A stretch of DNA of 64,000 bases from Microvirga sp. TS319 (GCF_041276405.1 NZ_JBGGGT010000002.1:1649001-1713000), one strand, 5' to 3'. Shown: positions 6,181 to 14,438, counted from the stretch's first letter. The notes: generated by a model from the sequence alone, not told the origin. Numbers and translations are program-made.

Positions 6181-8684
6181 GAGCCGATCACCCGGGGCAG
6201 TCCGTAGACGACGAGGAGGGCCGTGGCTCCGCTAGCCGCCGTGTAGCCGTGCCAGAGTTCGCCGATGCGCAGATCCAGGTCGCGCTTGGCGGACACATGT
6301 CCCGAGAGGCACCGGTACCATCCGAAGCCGGCGAACAGGATGCCCAGCGCCGCGTGAAAGCCAGCGTAGGCCAGGATGACAAGGGTCGTTGCCGCATAGG
6401 CGTGTCCGGTCGGGTCGGGAACCACCCTGGCCAGCCCGATCAGGCAGACCAGCGCGACTCCGTGGCCGGCCGTTGCCGCGATCAGGCCGAGTGAAGCGCG
6501 CACCGTCCGGCCGCCGGCATTCTCGAAGCGCGCCTTCCGGGCGGCCAGCACCGCGAGGGCGAAGCCCCCGGCTCCCGCCAGGGGCAGGGCGATACCCGCC
6601 TCCAGGAGCTGGGAGGGAGGCCAGCCAGGAGCGACGATCCAGAGATAGACGCTGCCGAACATGAGCGACGCGAACAGGGTTCCGTCGGCCAGGAGCGTGA
6701 AGACCATGGCCCACCAGGACGGAGCACCGGGCGCCTCCTGATGCGGCGGCACGGCTTCGCTGCGGCCGACGGGCAGCGTGCCGCAATCCCCGCGCAGGCC
6801 CGTCGTCCGGGTCCATGCGACGAGCAGCACAGCGGTCAAACCAGCCCCCACCAGGGCGAGCCCATAGGCTTTTCCCAGGAGCGACACGAAGAAGAGGCCC
6901 GTTGCGAGCGCCGTCCAGAGAGGCAGGAAGGTCGGTCCGGGAAGGAGAATGACCTGGTCGGGCCTGCCCGTGACCATGTGCACGCCGAGCGTCTCCCGCC
7001 AGCCGTTGCGCACGAAGCCGAGATAGCCCTCGCCGCGGGCGAGCCGGGCCGCGAGGTCCGGGGCACCCGCGAGAGGCGCGCGGCTTCCCACCTCCGGGAT
7101 GGCCGCGATGTTGTAGGTCGGGCTCGGGACGGGCATGGCCCATTCGAGCGTCTCCGCCTTCCACGGGTTGCGCGGCGTGCGGCGCCCGAAGCGCACCTGC
7201 ATGACGATGTCCACCACGAACAGGGCGAAGCCGATGGTCATGACGAAGCCGCCGATCGAGGAGAGCAGGTTCAGCCAGCCCCATCCGAGCTCGGGCGCGT
7301 AGGTGTGGACGCGGCGCGGCATGCCCCGCAGGCCCGTCAGGTGCATCAGGAAGAAGGTGGCGTTGAAGCCGGTGAAGATCAGCCAGAAGGCCGTCACGCT
7401 CAAGCGGTGGACGGGCATGCGTCCGGTGAAGTGCGGCAGCCAGTAATGGGCCGCGGCCATCATCGGAAAGATGAAACCGCCCACGAGCACGTAGTGAAGA
7501 TGCGCCACCACGAAGTGCGTGTCGTGCGCCTGCCAGTCGAAGGGAACGACCGCCAGCATCACGCCCGTGAGGCCGCCGACGACGAAGACGAAGAAGAAGC
7601 CGAGGAGATAGAGCATCGGCACGTCGAGCCGGGGCCGCCCCGACGACAGCGTCGCCAGCCACGAGAAGATCTGAACGCCCGTCGGAATCGCGACCAGCAT
7701 GCTCGCCGCAGAGAAGAAGGCCTGCGCGAGATGCGGGATGCCCACCGTGAACATGTGATGCACCCACAGACCGAAGCTGAGAAAGCCCAGCGCGACGATG
7801 CTCACGACGATCCATGAATAACCGACGATGGGGTGGCGGGCGAGGACGGGAAGAATCGTCGAGATGGCGCCGGCGGCGGGCAGGAAGATGATGTAGACCT
7901 CGGGATGGCCAAAGAGCCAGAACAGGTGCTGCCACAGGAGAGGATCGCCACCGCGTGCCGGGTCGAAGAACGGCCAGTCGAAGGCGCGCTCGACCTCGAG
8001 CAGGATGCTGCCGAGGATCAGCGGCGGAAAGCCCACCAGCATCATCATGCCCGTGACGAGAAGGTACCAGGCGATGAGCGGCATCTTGTCGAGCGACATG
8101 CCGGGCGCGCGCATCTTGAGAATGGTGACGACGATCTCCACGGCCGCCGAGATCGCGGAAATCTCCACGAAGGTGATGCCGATGAGCCAGACATCCGCGT
8201 TGATGCCCGGCGTGTAGGTGCGCGAGGAGAGCGGCGTGTACATGAACCAGCCGGAATCGGGCGCGGCGCCCACCGCGAGCGCCGCCAGCAGGATCGAGCC
8301 GCCGAAGACGTAGCACCAGAATCCGTAGGCGCCGAGGCGGGGAAAGGCGAGGTCGCGCGAGCCGAGGATCTTCGGCAGAAGATAGATCGCCAGCCCCTCG
8401 AACATCGGAATCGCGAACAGGAACATCATCACCGTGCCGTGCATGGTGAAGACCTGGTTGTAATGGTCCGGTCCGAGGAAGGCGCTGTGCGGGGACGCGA
8501 GCTGCGCCCGGATCAGCATGGCGAGAATGCCGCCGATGGCGAAGAACACGAATGCCGCCACGATGAAGCGTCGTCCCATGACGGAATGGTTGACGGCCGA
8601 GAGAGCTCGCCATCCTCGGGGCGTGCCCCAGACGGCATCCAGCTCCTTGTGCAGGCGGACCGGAGATTGCGGCGGGAGCATCAT
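6177..8684 (-). CDS. Cytochrome c oxidase subunit I-III fusion
   Basis: 835 aa. Residues about 1-560 are subunit I: haem ligand region FTMHGTVMMF, copper/Tyr crosslink motif GHPEVYI, HHMF copper ligands, and the high-spin/low-spin haem ligands in HFVVAHLHYVL. The Glu of GHPEVY marks an A1-type proton channel. Residues about 600-835 are subunit III (TLLADGTLFASLMFGSVYLW, then FHAALGILFAGFGWYR), so the coxC part is fused. The start MMLPPQSP (ATG 8684) lies 2 nt past the coxB stop and fits the family N-terminus; longer extensions are coxB sequence in another frame. It reduces O2 to water and pumps protons in the inner membrane. No separate coxC is present nearby. Confidence 0.93.
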   Translation of the reverse strand: MMLPPQSPVRLHKELDAVWGTPRGWRALSAVNHSVMGRRFIVAAFVFFAIGGILAMLIRAQLASPHSAFLGPDHYNQVFTMHGTVMMFLFAIPMFEGLAIYLLPKILGSRDLAFPRLGAYGFWCYVFGGSILLAALAVGAAPDSGWFMYTPLSSRTYTPGINADVWLIGITFVEISAISAAVEIVVTILKMRAPGMSLDKMPLIAWYLLVTGMMMLVGFPPLILGSILLEVERAFDWPFFDPARGGDPLLWQHLFWLFGHPEVYIIFLPAAGAISTILPVLARHPIVGYSWIVVSIVALGFLSFGLWVHHMFTVGIPHLAQAFFSAASMLVAIPTGVQIFSWLATLSSGRPRLDVPMLYLLGFFFVFVVGGLTGVMLAVVPFDWQAHDTHFVVAHLHYVLVGGFIFPMMAAAHYWLPHFTGRMPVHRLSVTAFWLIFTGFNATFFLMHLTGLRGMPRRVHTYAPELGWGWLNLLSSIGGFVMTIGFALFVVDIVMQVRFGRRTPRNPWKAETLEWAMPVPSPTYNIAAIPEVGSRAPLAGAPDLAARLARGEGYLGFVRNGWRETLGVHMVTGRPDQVILLPGPTFLPLWTALATGLFFVSLLGKAYGLALVGAGLTAVLLVAWTRTTGLRGDCGTLPVGRSEAVPPHQEAPGAPSWWAMVFTLLADGTLFASLMFGSVYLWIVAPGWPPSQLLEAGIALPLAGAGGFALAVLAARKARFENAGGRTVRASLGLIAATAGHGVALVCLIGLARVVPDPTGHAYAATTLVILAYAGFHAALGILFAGFGWYRCLSGHVSAKRDLDLRIGELWHGYTAASGATALLVVYGLPRVIGS

Positions 8685-8686
8685 CG

Positions 8687-9493
8687 TCACGGAGCAGTCT
8701 TCGTGTGCAGTCCAATCTGCAGACCGGCGGCAAGGCGCGCAAGCGCGGCGGCGTATTCGCCGGGAGGATGCGCTACGACGGCCATGTCCATCCCGGCATG
8801 CCCGTTGCCGCAGAACTCGGCGCACACGCCCCGATACGTGCCGGGGGCATCGGCCGTCAGGCGGATCACGTTCACGTGTCCCGGCACCGCATCGATCTTC
8901 CCGCCGAGGCGGGGGATCCAGAAGCCGTGGATCACGTCCGCGCTGGCGACATGAATGTCGACGGGCGCTCCCGCCGGGATGTGGAGGGTGCCGACCGACC
9001 TTGCCGAAGTCCCATCCGTGAGCGGATAGGAGGCTTCCCAGTGCCATTGACGGGCGAGCACGTTGACCCGCGTCACCTCGGGCCTTCCCGGATGCGCGAG
9101 CAGCCTTTCCCCGGTCATGAGCGCATAGGCCAGGAGAGCCCCAAGGGTGACGACGGGAAACAGGACGCCTCCGCCGAGGAGCCAGAGGCCGGCCGATGCC
9201 CGGGTCCGGCCGGATGTCACGAAGGCCCTGAGCAGGAGGGCCATCACCAGGAGCAGGATGGCTGCCGCGCCGAGAAGCATCACCCACCACAGGTGCGCCA
9301 CCGAGGCCGCGTGCGGACCCGCCGGGTCGAGTGTCGACAAAGGACCGGCGCATCCTGCGAGCGCGATGCAGGACGCCGATGCGGCGGCCCACCTGAACCA
9401 TGCGCCCGCCAGACGTGTTGTGCCCTTCGAACGAAACCAGGAACGAGGAGGTGCCTTGTGTCGAATCCCGTCGTCGAGGAGGTCGAGAGACAT
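8687..9493 (-). CDS. coxB: Cytochrome c oxidase subunit II
   Basis: 268 aa from ATG 9493. A lipobox-like IALAGC (Cys48) ends the leader, followed by two transmembrane hairpin helices (about residues 66-90 and 102-128) and the CuA cupredoxin domain with C224-x3-C228-x3-H232-x2-M235 (CAEFCGNGHAGM). It accepts electrons from cytochrome c and passes them to subunit I. There is no fused cytochrome c domain. The first 12 codons lie antisense over the start of the DUF2231 gene (9458). No ATG/GTG/TTG closer to the leader was found, so the overlap looks real. Confidence 0.9.
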   Translation of the reverse strand: MSLDLLDDGIRHKAPPRSWFRSKGTTRLAGAWFRWAAASASCIALAGCAGPLSTLDPAGPHAASVAHLWWVMLLGAAAILLLVMALLLRAFVTSGRTRASAGLWLLGGGVLFPVVTLGALLAYALMTGERLLAHPGRPEVTRVNVLARQWHWEASYPLTDGTSARSVGTLHIPAGAPVDIHVASADVIHGFWIPRLGGKIDAVPGHVNVIRLTADAPGTYRGVCAEFCGNGHAGMDMAVVAHPPGEYAAALARLAAGLQIGLHTKTAP

Positions 9494-9943
9494 GACGTCA
9501 GCTCCGCGGTCGCGGTGGCTGGACACCCGGTCCATGCGATGCTCGTCACCTTTCCGATCGCGTTCACGGTCGGGACGCTGGCAGCGGACGTCCTGTACTG
9601 GTGGTGGGGAGATGCCTTCTGGGCGCGGGCCGCGCTCTGGTCGAGCGGAGCCGCCTTCATGCTTGGCGTCATCGCGGGCCTTGTCGGGACGGCTGAGCTC
9701 GTGCTCGTGAAGGGTATCCGCAAGCGTGCCGCGAGCTGGACGCATGCCATCGCGGCGATGATGCTGATTGCGATCATCGGTACGAACTGGGGCCTGCGCA
9801 TATCCGACCATGAGGCGGCTGTGCTCCCTACAGGACTTTTCCTGTCCGCACTCGGGATGGTGTTCGTCGGCATCGCGGGATGGCACGGGGGCAAGCTGGT
9901 GTTCGAGCATCAGATCGGCCTCATGCTGTCGGAGAACGACTGA
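9458..9943 (+). CDS. DUF2231 membrane protein nested antisense in the oxidase operon
   Basis: 161 aa from GTG 9458, behind an excellent GAGGAGG (9445-9451). The DUF2231 opening motif GHPVHAMLVTFPIAF is at residues about 22-36, followed by four hydrophobic segments and a WHGGKLVFEHQIG end. An ATG at 9538 would cut the motif, so GTG is preferred. It is the only plus-strand gene here: its first 36 bp overlap the start of coxB and its last 34 bp overlap the end of the CopD/HemJ-like gene, both on the other strand. The function of DUF2231 is not established; other members sit near haem or redox genes. Confidence 0.85.
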   Translation: MSNPVVEEVERHDVSSAVAVAGHPVHAMLVTFPIAFTVGTLAADVLYWWWGDAFWARAALWSSGAAFMLGVIAGLVGTAELVLVKGIRKRAASWTHAIAAMMLIAIIGTNWGLRISDHEAAVLPTGLFLSALGMVFVGIAGWHGGKLVFEHQIGLMLSEND

Positions 9944-10404
9944 AGCCCGCCCGGCCGCCGCAGCCAGTCCGGCAGCGACGCCATGTCGATGAAGGGCTTC
10001 GACAGGACAAGCCAGAGGATCACCGAGATGACCGCGAAGGTCGCAAGGGCGGTCGCATGCCCGCGCCACGCCGCGAAGCGCCGCCCCGGACGGAAAACCC
10101 GAACGATGATGTAGCCGGCATGCACGTGCAGGAGGGTGAGGCCGCCGACGGCCGCGAGCTTCAAGGCCATCCATACCGTGAAGACCTCCCGCACGAAGAT
10201 CAGCGCCGTTCCTGTGCCCACCGCCACGAAGGCGGCCGGGGATGTGATCGACGTGTAGACGAAGCGGGTGAACCTCTGGAGATGATGGAGCGCATCCTTG
10301 TCTTGCACACGCGCCTTCTGTGCATAGAGCCCCGGCAGCACGAGAAGCCCGGCGCACCAGGCCACGAGTGACGCGATGTGGGCCGCCTTCAGCCATGCGG
10401 TCAT
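9910..10404 (-). CDS. CopD/HemJ-like four-helix membrane protein
   Basis: 164 aa, four to five hydrophobic helices. Conserved-looking His residues sit in helix 1 (KAAHIASLVAW) and helix 3 (LLHVHAGY), and an Arg-rich loop follows (RVFRPGRR), the layout shared by UPF0093/HemJ and CopD proteins. HemJ oxidises protoporphyrinogen IX; CopD-like proteins are linked to copper uptake. Either role would serve a haem-copper oxidase. The start overlaps the ctaG-like stop by 4 bp. The 3' end overlaps DUF2231 in convergent orientation. The choice between the two families is open. Confidence 0.7.
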   Translation of the reverse strand: MTAWLKAAHIASLVAWCAGLLVLPGLYAQKARVQDKDALHHLQRFTRFVYTSITSPAAFVAVGTGTALIFVREVFTVWMALKLAAVGGLTLLHVHAGYIIVRVFRPGRRFAAWRGHATALATFAVISVILWLVLSKPFIDMASLPDWLRRPGGLQSFSDSMRPI

Positions 10405-11168
10405 GCGGCACCCTCACGCCTGCGTGAGAGCGAAGGCCCGTCCAGCGAAGCGCCGACGATGAGGAGGGCCGCCAGCACGTAGGGTATCGCGGCGGGGATC
10501 CACATGATCAGGCCGGCAACTTGCTGGTCCTCGAGCGGGGACAGGTGCCACGCCGCCGTCGTGCCGAGATGCGGCTCGTAGAGCGGCGCGGGAGCGAAGG
10601 TGATCAGGGCACCGAGCAAGCCCATCTGCGCCACGTTCCCGAGCAGCGGGAGAAGGGATGGCAACGCGGCCTGGCGCAGAGGAAGCGTACCCCAGAACAG
10701 GATCGCGGTGCCAAGAAGCGATGCCTGCATCAGCCAGAAGACCCCGTGGCTGCCCAGCGCCGCCGCATAAGGAGCCGGGGCGTGCCAGATCCAGATTGTG
10801 GCCATCTGGACGATGAAGACGATGCCGTGTCCGTTCGATGTCCGCCTGGATCGCGCGAGGAACGGGCATCCCAGCACGATCAGGGGCGCCGCGATGGCGA
10901 TCGTGATGACGTGATGCGCCACGCGGGCCGAGAACAGTGCCGACGTCAGGGCGCAGAACGGCGAGACGTACAGCACCGCGAGAACGAGCCAGCCGCATGT
11001 GAAGCAGATGATCTCGCGTGGACCGGTCTTCGAAGACGTCCGTGCGGCAAGAGCGTAGGCGGCCACGGACAGCAGCATCCCTGAGATGAGCCAAGGATCG
11101 AGATTCCAGCTCGTCCACAGCTCCGAAGGGACGGGCGCAGGACCGCAATAAGGATCGTACAGGGGCAT
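10401..11168 (-). CDS. CtaG-type cytochrome oxidase assembly protein (caa3_CtaG family)
   Basis: 255 aa from ATG 11168 (MPLYDPYCGPAP), preceded by GAGACGAG. Seven hydrophobic segments; the family feature SARVAHHVITIAIAAPLIV (about residues 83-101) and IWHAPAPY are visible. This polytopic family (COG3336) is needed for caa3/aa3-type oxidase assembly, probably in copper delivery to subunit I. It differs from the periplasmic Cox11-type CtaG. First gene of the minus-strand operon ctaG-like, CopD/HemJ-like, coxB, coxA-C, small membrane protein. The extension upstream to 11222 lacks a start signal. Confidence 0.85.
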   Translation of the reverse strand: MPLYDPYCGPAPVPSELWTSWNLDPWLISGMLLSVAAYALAARTSSKTGPREIICFTCGWLVLAVLYVSPFCALTSALFSARVAHHVITIAIAAPLIVLGCPFLARSRRTSNGHGIVFIVQMATIWIWHAPAPYAAALGSHGVFWLMQASLLGTAILFWGTLPLRQAALPSLLPLLGNVAQMGLLGALITFAPAPLYEPHLGTTAAWHLSPLEDQQVAGLIMWIPAAIPYVLAALLIVGASLDGPSLSRRREGAA

Positions 11169-11528
11169 ACTCGTCTCTCGCGCCGGATTGATGGGCGGTG
11201 GAACACCCGCCGCGGGTATCACTACTGCGGCGCCTGGGGCTGCTCGATGGAACAGTCGTTCCGCGTCCGATACGCGAGCGCTCCATGGACGATCAGGGCG
11301 AGGCGACCGGGCAAGCAGCTATTGTTGCTCTCTGCGACATCAAGGCCTCCGTTGGCGGGGAACATGAGGCTCGAACGCCTGCGCCACTGCAAAGGTTCTG
11401 AGTTTCGGACGATTTAGGGGGCCGCCTCACAGACTTGTTATCGGCCTGGCGAACGAGTGGATGATCTACGCGCGGTCCGCATAACGTCGCCGACGTATTG
11501 TAATGTCTTCCTGCAGGTGAGGTGCAGC
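11169..11528. other. Intergenic region upstream of the oxidase operon
   Basis: 360 bp. It must contain the leftward promoter of the ctaG-like gene. A short stretch near 11360-11380 resembles a tRNA T-arm but does not fold as a tRNA. No gene was recognised. Confidence 0.4.
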
Positions 11529-11553
11529 AGAACCTTTCGGCTCTGCAGTCGTT
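11529..11553 (+). promoter_or_regulatory. Candidate EcfG-type promoter for the small membrane protein
   Basis: AGAAC (11529-11533), 16 nt, CGTT (11550-11553): one mismatch to the general-stress consensus GGAAC-N16/17-cGTT. The coding start is 30 nt downstream, a suitable distance. Confidence 0.4.
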
Positions 11554-11582
11554 GGCCGCATGGAGCAAGCGAGGAGACGCAC

Positions 11583-11714
11583 GTGCGGATGCCGCCTGAA
11601 TTGAAAATCTTCAAAGGCATCTGGATCTACTTCGTCGGCCTGTTGATCGCGACGGCTGCGCTGCTGACCCTGTATCACCTCGATCCATCCACCCCGAAGA
11701 TTGCGTTGGAATAG
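11583..11714 (+). CDS. Small single-pass membrane protein, 43 aa
   Basis: GTG 11583 lies 6 nt after GAGGAG (11571-11576); an ATG two codons later is 12 nt away. The product has a short basic N-terminus (VRMPPELKIFKG), one hydrophobic helix (residues about 13-33) and a short polar tail. No family recognised. The stop TAG (11712-11714) is the first three bases of a family B repeat. A near-consensus stress promoter lies upstream, suggesting a stress-induced membrane peptide (inference). Confidence 0.6.
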   Translation: MRMPPELKIFKGIWIYFVGLLIATAALLTLYHLDPSTPKIALE

Positions 11715-11869
11715 AGCATCGAACGCAAAAGTGGGGACCGGTTTTGCGTGAAAAGATGCTCAAGCAAGGACAGCATCGAGCGCAAAAGTGGGAACCGGTT
11801 TTGCGCTCGATGCTCAAGACCATAGACTGACTGCATCGGATATAGGTTCGATGTCACGTCCGAAGCCGC
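11712..11869 (+). repeat. Intergenic repeat, family B (copy with two hairpin units)
   Basis: TAGAGCATCGAACGC...GCGTGAAAAGATGCTC forms the first hairpin (11712-11761). A second unit (11773-11816) repeats it with GCATCGAGCGC against GCGCTCGATGC. The tail 11817-11869 (GACTGACTGCATCGGAT then GTTCGATGTCACGTCCGA) matches the copy at 45001-45103. Confidence 0.8.
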
Positions 11870-11880
11870 ACGGGTGTCGA

Positions 11881-12453
11881 TCAGGTGCCGAAAGCCATCC
11901 GGATCGCGTGATTCCTGACGTCTTCCGGCCAGCCAGCGACGAGGGTCTCGAACCGTTCTCGGTTGCCGGCGAACAGGGCTCTCGATGCCTCCTCGAAGTC
12001 CGGAAGGTTTCCGGCCAGGGCCGACATGAAGCCATAGGCCGCATTGCGAGCTGATCGGCCGCTTTCCGCATCCTTGCGCCTCGCTTCGTCCACGAGCCGC
12101 CGCAGGGTGACCGACGCTCCTCCAGGCTGCGCGCTCAGCCATTCCCACTGGCGCGGCAGAAGCGTCACCTCCCGGGCCGTCACCCCGAGCTTCGGGCGTC
12201 CTCGTCCGCGGGGTTCGGCAGGAGCTTCATCCTCTCCGGTCTTCACCGCGAGCCGGGCGAGCACCTCCTCGTCGCGGCCCCTCAGATCGAGATCGATCTG
12301 CCGCCCCGTGGAATCCTCGAAGATGAGCACGGTCTGCGTCGGGTCGGCCTCGTTGGCGCGTTTGACGGCAAGAGCGACGGTAGGCAACGCGCCGCGGACA
12401 AGCAGGCCGAAGCCCAGGAAGGCGGTGTAGGTGGGAGAGGGTGCTGTGGCCAT
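11881..12453 (-). CDS. DUF2239 family protein
   Basis: 190 aa, opening YTAFLGFGLLVRGALPTVA and RGRDEEVL preceded by QIDLDLRG, the DUF2239 signature of a small beta-rich N-terminal region. Then a basic linker RGRGRPKLGV and a helical C-terminal half (ITLLPRQWEWL-like, LRRLVDEARR, MSALAGNLPDFEEASRALFAG). The family is widespread in proteobacteria with unknown role; the basic RGRGRPKL linker could touch nucleic acid (inference). It is divergent from the GIY-YIG gene with a strong palindrome between them. Confidence 0.8.
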   Translation of the reverse strand: MATAPSPTYTAFLGFGLLVRGALPTVALAVKRANEADPTQTVLIFEDSTGRQIDLDLRGRDEEVLARLAVKTGEDEAPAEPRGRGRPKLGVTAREVTLLPRQWEWLSAQPGGASVTLRRLVDEARRKDAESGRSARNAAYGFMSALAGNLPDFEEASRALFAGNRERFETLVAGWPEDVRNHAIRMAFGT

Positions 12454-12496
12454 GGATGTCTCGCTTAGGAGTCTTCAGGTGGTTCCGAAGGTCAGA

Positions 12497-12516
12497 AATA
12501 TTACCCGGGTATAATT
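12497..12516. promoter_or_regulatory. Palindromic operator overlapping a promoter between divergent genes
   Basis: AATATTACCCGGGTATAATT: perfect core TACCCGGGTA with AT-rich arms matching at 8 of 10 symmetric pairs. A perfect TATAAT (12510-12515) overlaps its right arm. Placed 44 bp from the DUF2239 start and 92 bp from the GIY-YIG start, it could regulate both. The binding factor is unknown. Confidence 0.55.
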
Positions 12517-12607
12517 GACGGGACCGATATTTGCAACTACACCCTGTCCGAATACCCGCCGGCGCATGGGAAACGCGTCGATCCGTGATCAACCAGGGAA
12601 CCGAGGC

Positions 12608-12943
12608 ATGGGCACCATCGACAGGAAAGCTGCCATCGCGGCCTATAAGGAGCGCAAGACGCCGGCCGGCATCTTTGCGGTGCGCTGCAAGGCCACAGGC
12701 CAGGTATGGGTCGGTCGCAGCCGGCATCTCGATACCCAGCAGAACGGTTTGTGGTTCGCGCTCAGGCTCGGTTCGAGCATGAATCGAAGCCTGCAGGCGG
12801 CCTGGAATGCCTGCGGCGAGGCTGCTTTCGCATTCGAGGAGTTGGAGCGTCTGCCGGACGAGATATTGCCATATGTGCTCCAAGCCACGCTGAAGGAGCG
12901 CCTGGCCCATTGGAGGGCTGAACTCGGCGCCGACCTAATCTGA
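12608..12943 (+). CDS. GIY-YIG nuclease-like protein, 111 aa
   Basis: ATG 12608. The GIY and YIG elements appear in degenerate form as GIFAVRC (residues about 19-25) and VWVGRSRHLD (about 31-40); the catalytic-type Arg follows in GRSR. A helix with LWFALRLGSSMNRSLQAAW follows as in small stand-alone GIY-YIG proteins. Nuclease activity is not certain because the Tyr residues of both motifs are changed to Phe and Trp. Single gene, divergent from DUF2239, sharing the palindromic operator region. Confidence 0.75.
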   Translation: MGTIDRKAAIAAYKERKTPAGIFAVRCKATGQVWVGRSRHLDTQQNGLWFALRLGSSMNRSLQAAWNACGEAAFAFEELERLPDEILPYVLQATLKERLAHWRAELGADLI

Positions 12944-13232
12944 GGCTCAAGGGCGCTGCGACCACCTACCGGACGCGCGGGCCCTCCATCGCGCTAGGCG
13001 CAATGCCCTTCTCCGTCATCGCCGGAAGCGGTCCTTCCGCGGTCCGATTGGGATTTCTCCCCTCGTCGTTTCAGGGTTTGACCCGATACCCGAGGTCAAT
13101 CGCGCGAATAGATTTCTCCGTAAGCCTGGCCAAAGCCCACACCTTTGCACGTGCTGCATCGGACAAAAGCATTGCCGGGAGACGGAAGCCTCAACGCATC
13201 AATCCCGGCCGGAGGCGTAAGGACCTGAGACC

Positions 13233-13472
13233 ATGTCGTTGATCGACGTCTTCGCCTGGATCGTTCTGATCGTTCTCGCGGCGACGGCCGTTGCGGTCTT
13301 CGTGGCCCTCGGGATGATGCCGGGACACATCGCGAGAAAGCGGGGGCATCCCTGGCCCGAGGCGGTGACGGTCGGAAGCTGGGCCACCCTGATCTGCGGC
13401 TTCGTGTTCTGGCCGCTGGTGCTGATCTGGGCCTATGTCGACGCGCCGGAACGGCGGGAGGCGCCGAAATGA
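13233..13472 (+). CDS. DUF3302 membrane protein (YiaW-like)
   Basis: 79 aa, two hydrophobic helices (about residues 5-28 and 46-68) separated by PGHIARKRGHPWPEAV, which is the DUF3302 hallmark. It overlaps the following HlyD gene by 4 bp (ATGA). The same DUF3302 plus HlyD pair is known as yiaW-yiaV in Escherichia coli; a role as small partner of the membrane fusion protein is inferred. A single CAGGGTTT-type box lies about 150 bp upstream at 13071-13085. Confidence 0.85.
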   Translation: MSLIDVFAWIVLIVLAATAVAVFVALGMMPGHIARKRGHPWPEAVTVGSWATLICGFVFWPLVLIWAYVDAPERREAPK

Positions 13473-14404
13473 TCGTCCTCCTGCTCAACTCCTACATCGC
13501 GCTGCTCGCCCTGTTCGTCTGGCTCAGGTTCATTCCGTTCAACCTGTTCTGGAAGCTCTCGCCCGTCCTCGTTCTGCTCGTTCTGCTCGTCGGTCTGTTC
13601 ATCCCAATGGGGTGGGGAGCGCCCTCGGGACCTGCGGCAGTCATCCGTAATTCCGTGCAGATCGTGCCCGAGGTTGCCGGCGAGGTCGTCGAGGTGCCCG
13701 TCACGGCCAATACGCCGCTCAAGGCGGGCGATGTCCTGTTCCGGATCGACCCGACACCCTATCAGTCGCAGGTCCAGACTCTTCAGGCGCAACTCAAGTT
13801 CGCCGAGTTGCGCCTGTCGCAGTTCTCCGAGCTTCAAAGAAACGATGCCGGGCGCGCGTTCGACGTGCAGCAGCGCGAGGCCGAGGTCGAGCAGTTGCGC
13901 GCCCAGCTCGAGGGCGCCAAGTGGAGCCTCGACAAGACCATCGTGCGGGCACCGGCCGACGGCTACGTGACCAATCTCGCGCTGCGCAAGGGCGCGCGGG
14001 TCACCGCCCAGTCCCCGGTCATGGCCTTCATCGATACCGCGGAGACCATCTTCGGGGTCGAGGTTCCGCAGATCTACGCGCGCTACGTCGAGGTCGGCCA
14101 GCCTGTGGAGGTCACGTTCAAGCCCTTTCCCGGAGAGATCTTTTCAGGTCGTGTCGAGACGGTCCTGCAGGCGATCGCGACCGGGCAGACGCAGCCGGGC
14201 GGTCTTGCCGTTGCTCCGTCGGATGTCCAGTCGGCGCCGTTCGTGGTCCGGATCAAGCTCGATGATCAGGAGGTGGCGCGGCGCCTTCCGGCCGGGAGCA
14301 CGGGACTTGCCGCCGTCTATACGGAGCATGTGCAGGCGGCCCACGTCATCCGCAAGGTCGTGCTGCGGCAGACCGCAATCCTGAACTACGTCAACCCCTT
14401 CTGA
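13469..14404 (+). CDS. HlyD-family membrane fusion protein (YiaV/EmrA-like)
   Basis: 311 aa. Two N-terminal hydrophobic segments (residues about 4-25 and 30-48), then a biotinyl-lipoyl-like half motif (IVPEVAGEVVEVPVTANTPL followed by KAGDVLFRIDP), a coiled coil (residues about 100-155, QTLQAQLKFAELRLSQF) and the second lipoyl half with TIVRAPADGYVTNL. Such proteins link an inner-membrane pump to the outer membrane. No pump gene is adjacent, so the partner is unknown. Translationally coupled to DUF3302. Confidence 0.88.
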   Translation: MIVLLLNSYIALLALFVWLRFIPFNLFWKLSPVLVLLVLLVGLFIPMGWGAPSGPAAVIRNSVQIVPEVAGEVVEVPVTANTPLKAGDVLFRIDPTPYQSQVQTLQAQLKFAELRLSQFSELQRNDAGRAFDVQQREAEVEQLRAQLEGAKWSLDKTIVRAPADGYVTNLALRKGARVTAQSPVMAFIDTAETIFGVEVPQIYARYVEVGQPVEVTFKPFPGEIFSGRVETVLQAIATGQTQPGGLAVAPSDVQSAPFVVRIKLDDQEVARRLPAGSTGLAAVYTEHVQAAHVIRKVVLRQTAILNYVNPF

Positions 14405-14438
14405 TGGGCGGGCGGACCCTCCTCGTCGGCCTGCGGCA

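Noticed and set aside
8685..9401. Longer start for the oxidase subunit I-III gene
   Set aside because: The extra 239 residues are coxB DNA read in another frame; MMLPPQSP fits the family N-terminus.
11340..11420. tRNA-like T-arm (GTTCGAGCCTC on the minus strand)
   Set aside because: The five-base stem does not pair and no acceptor or anticodon arm can be drawn.
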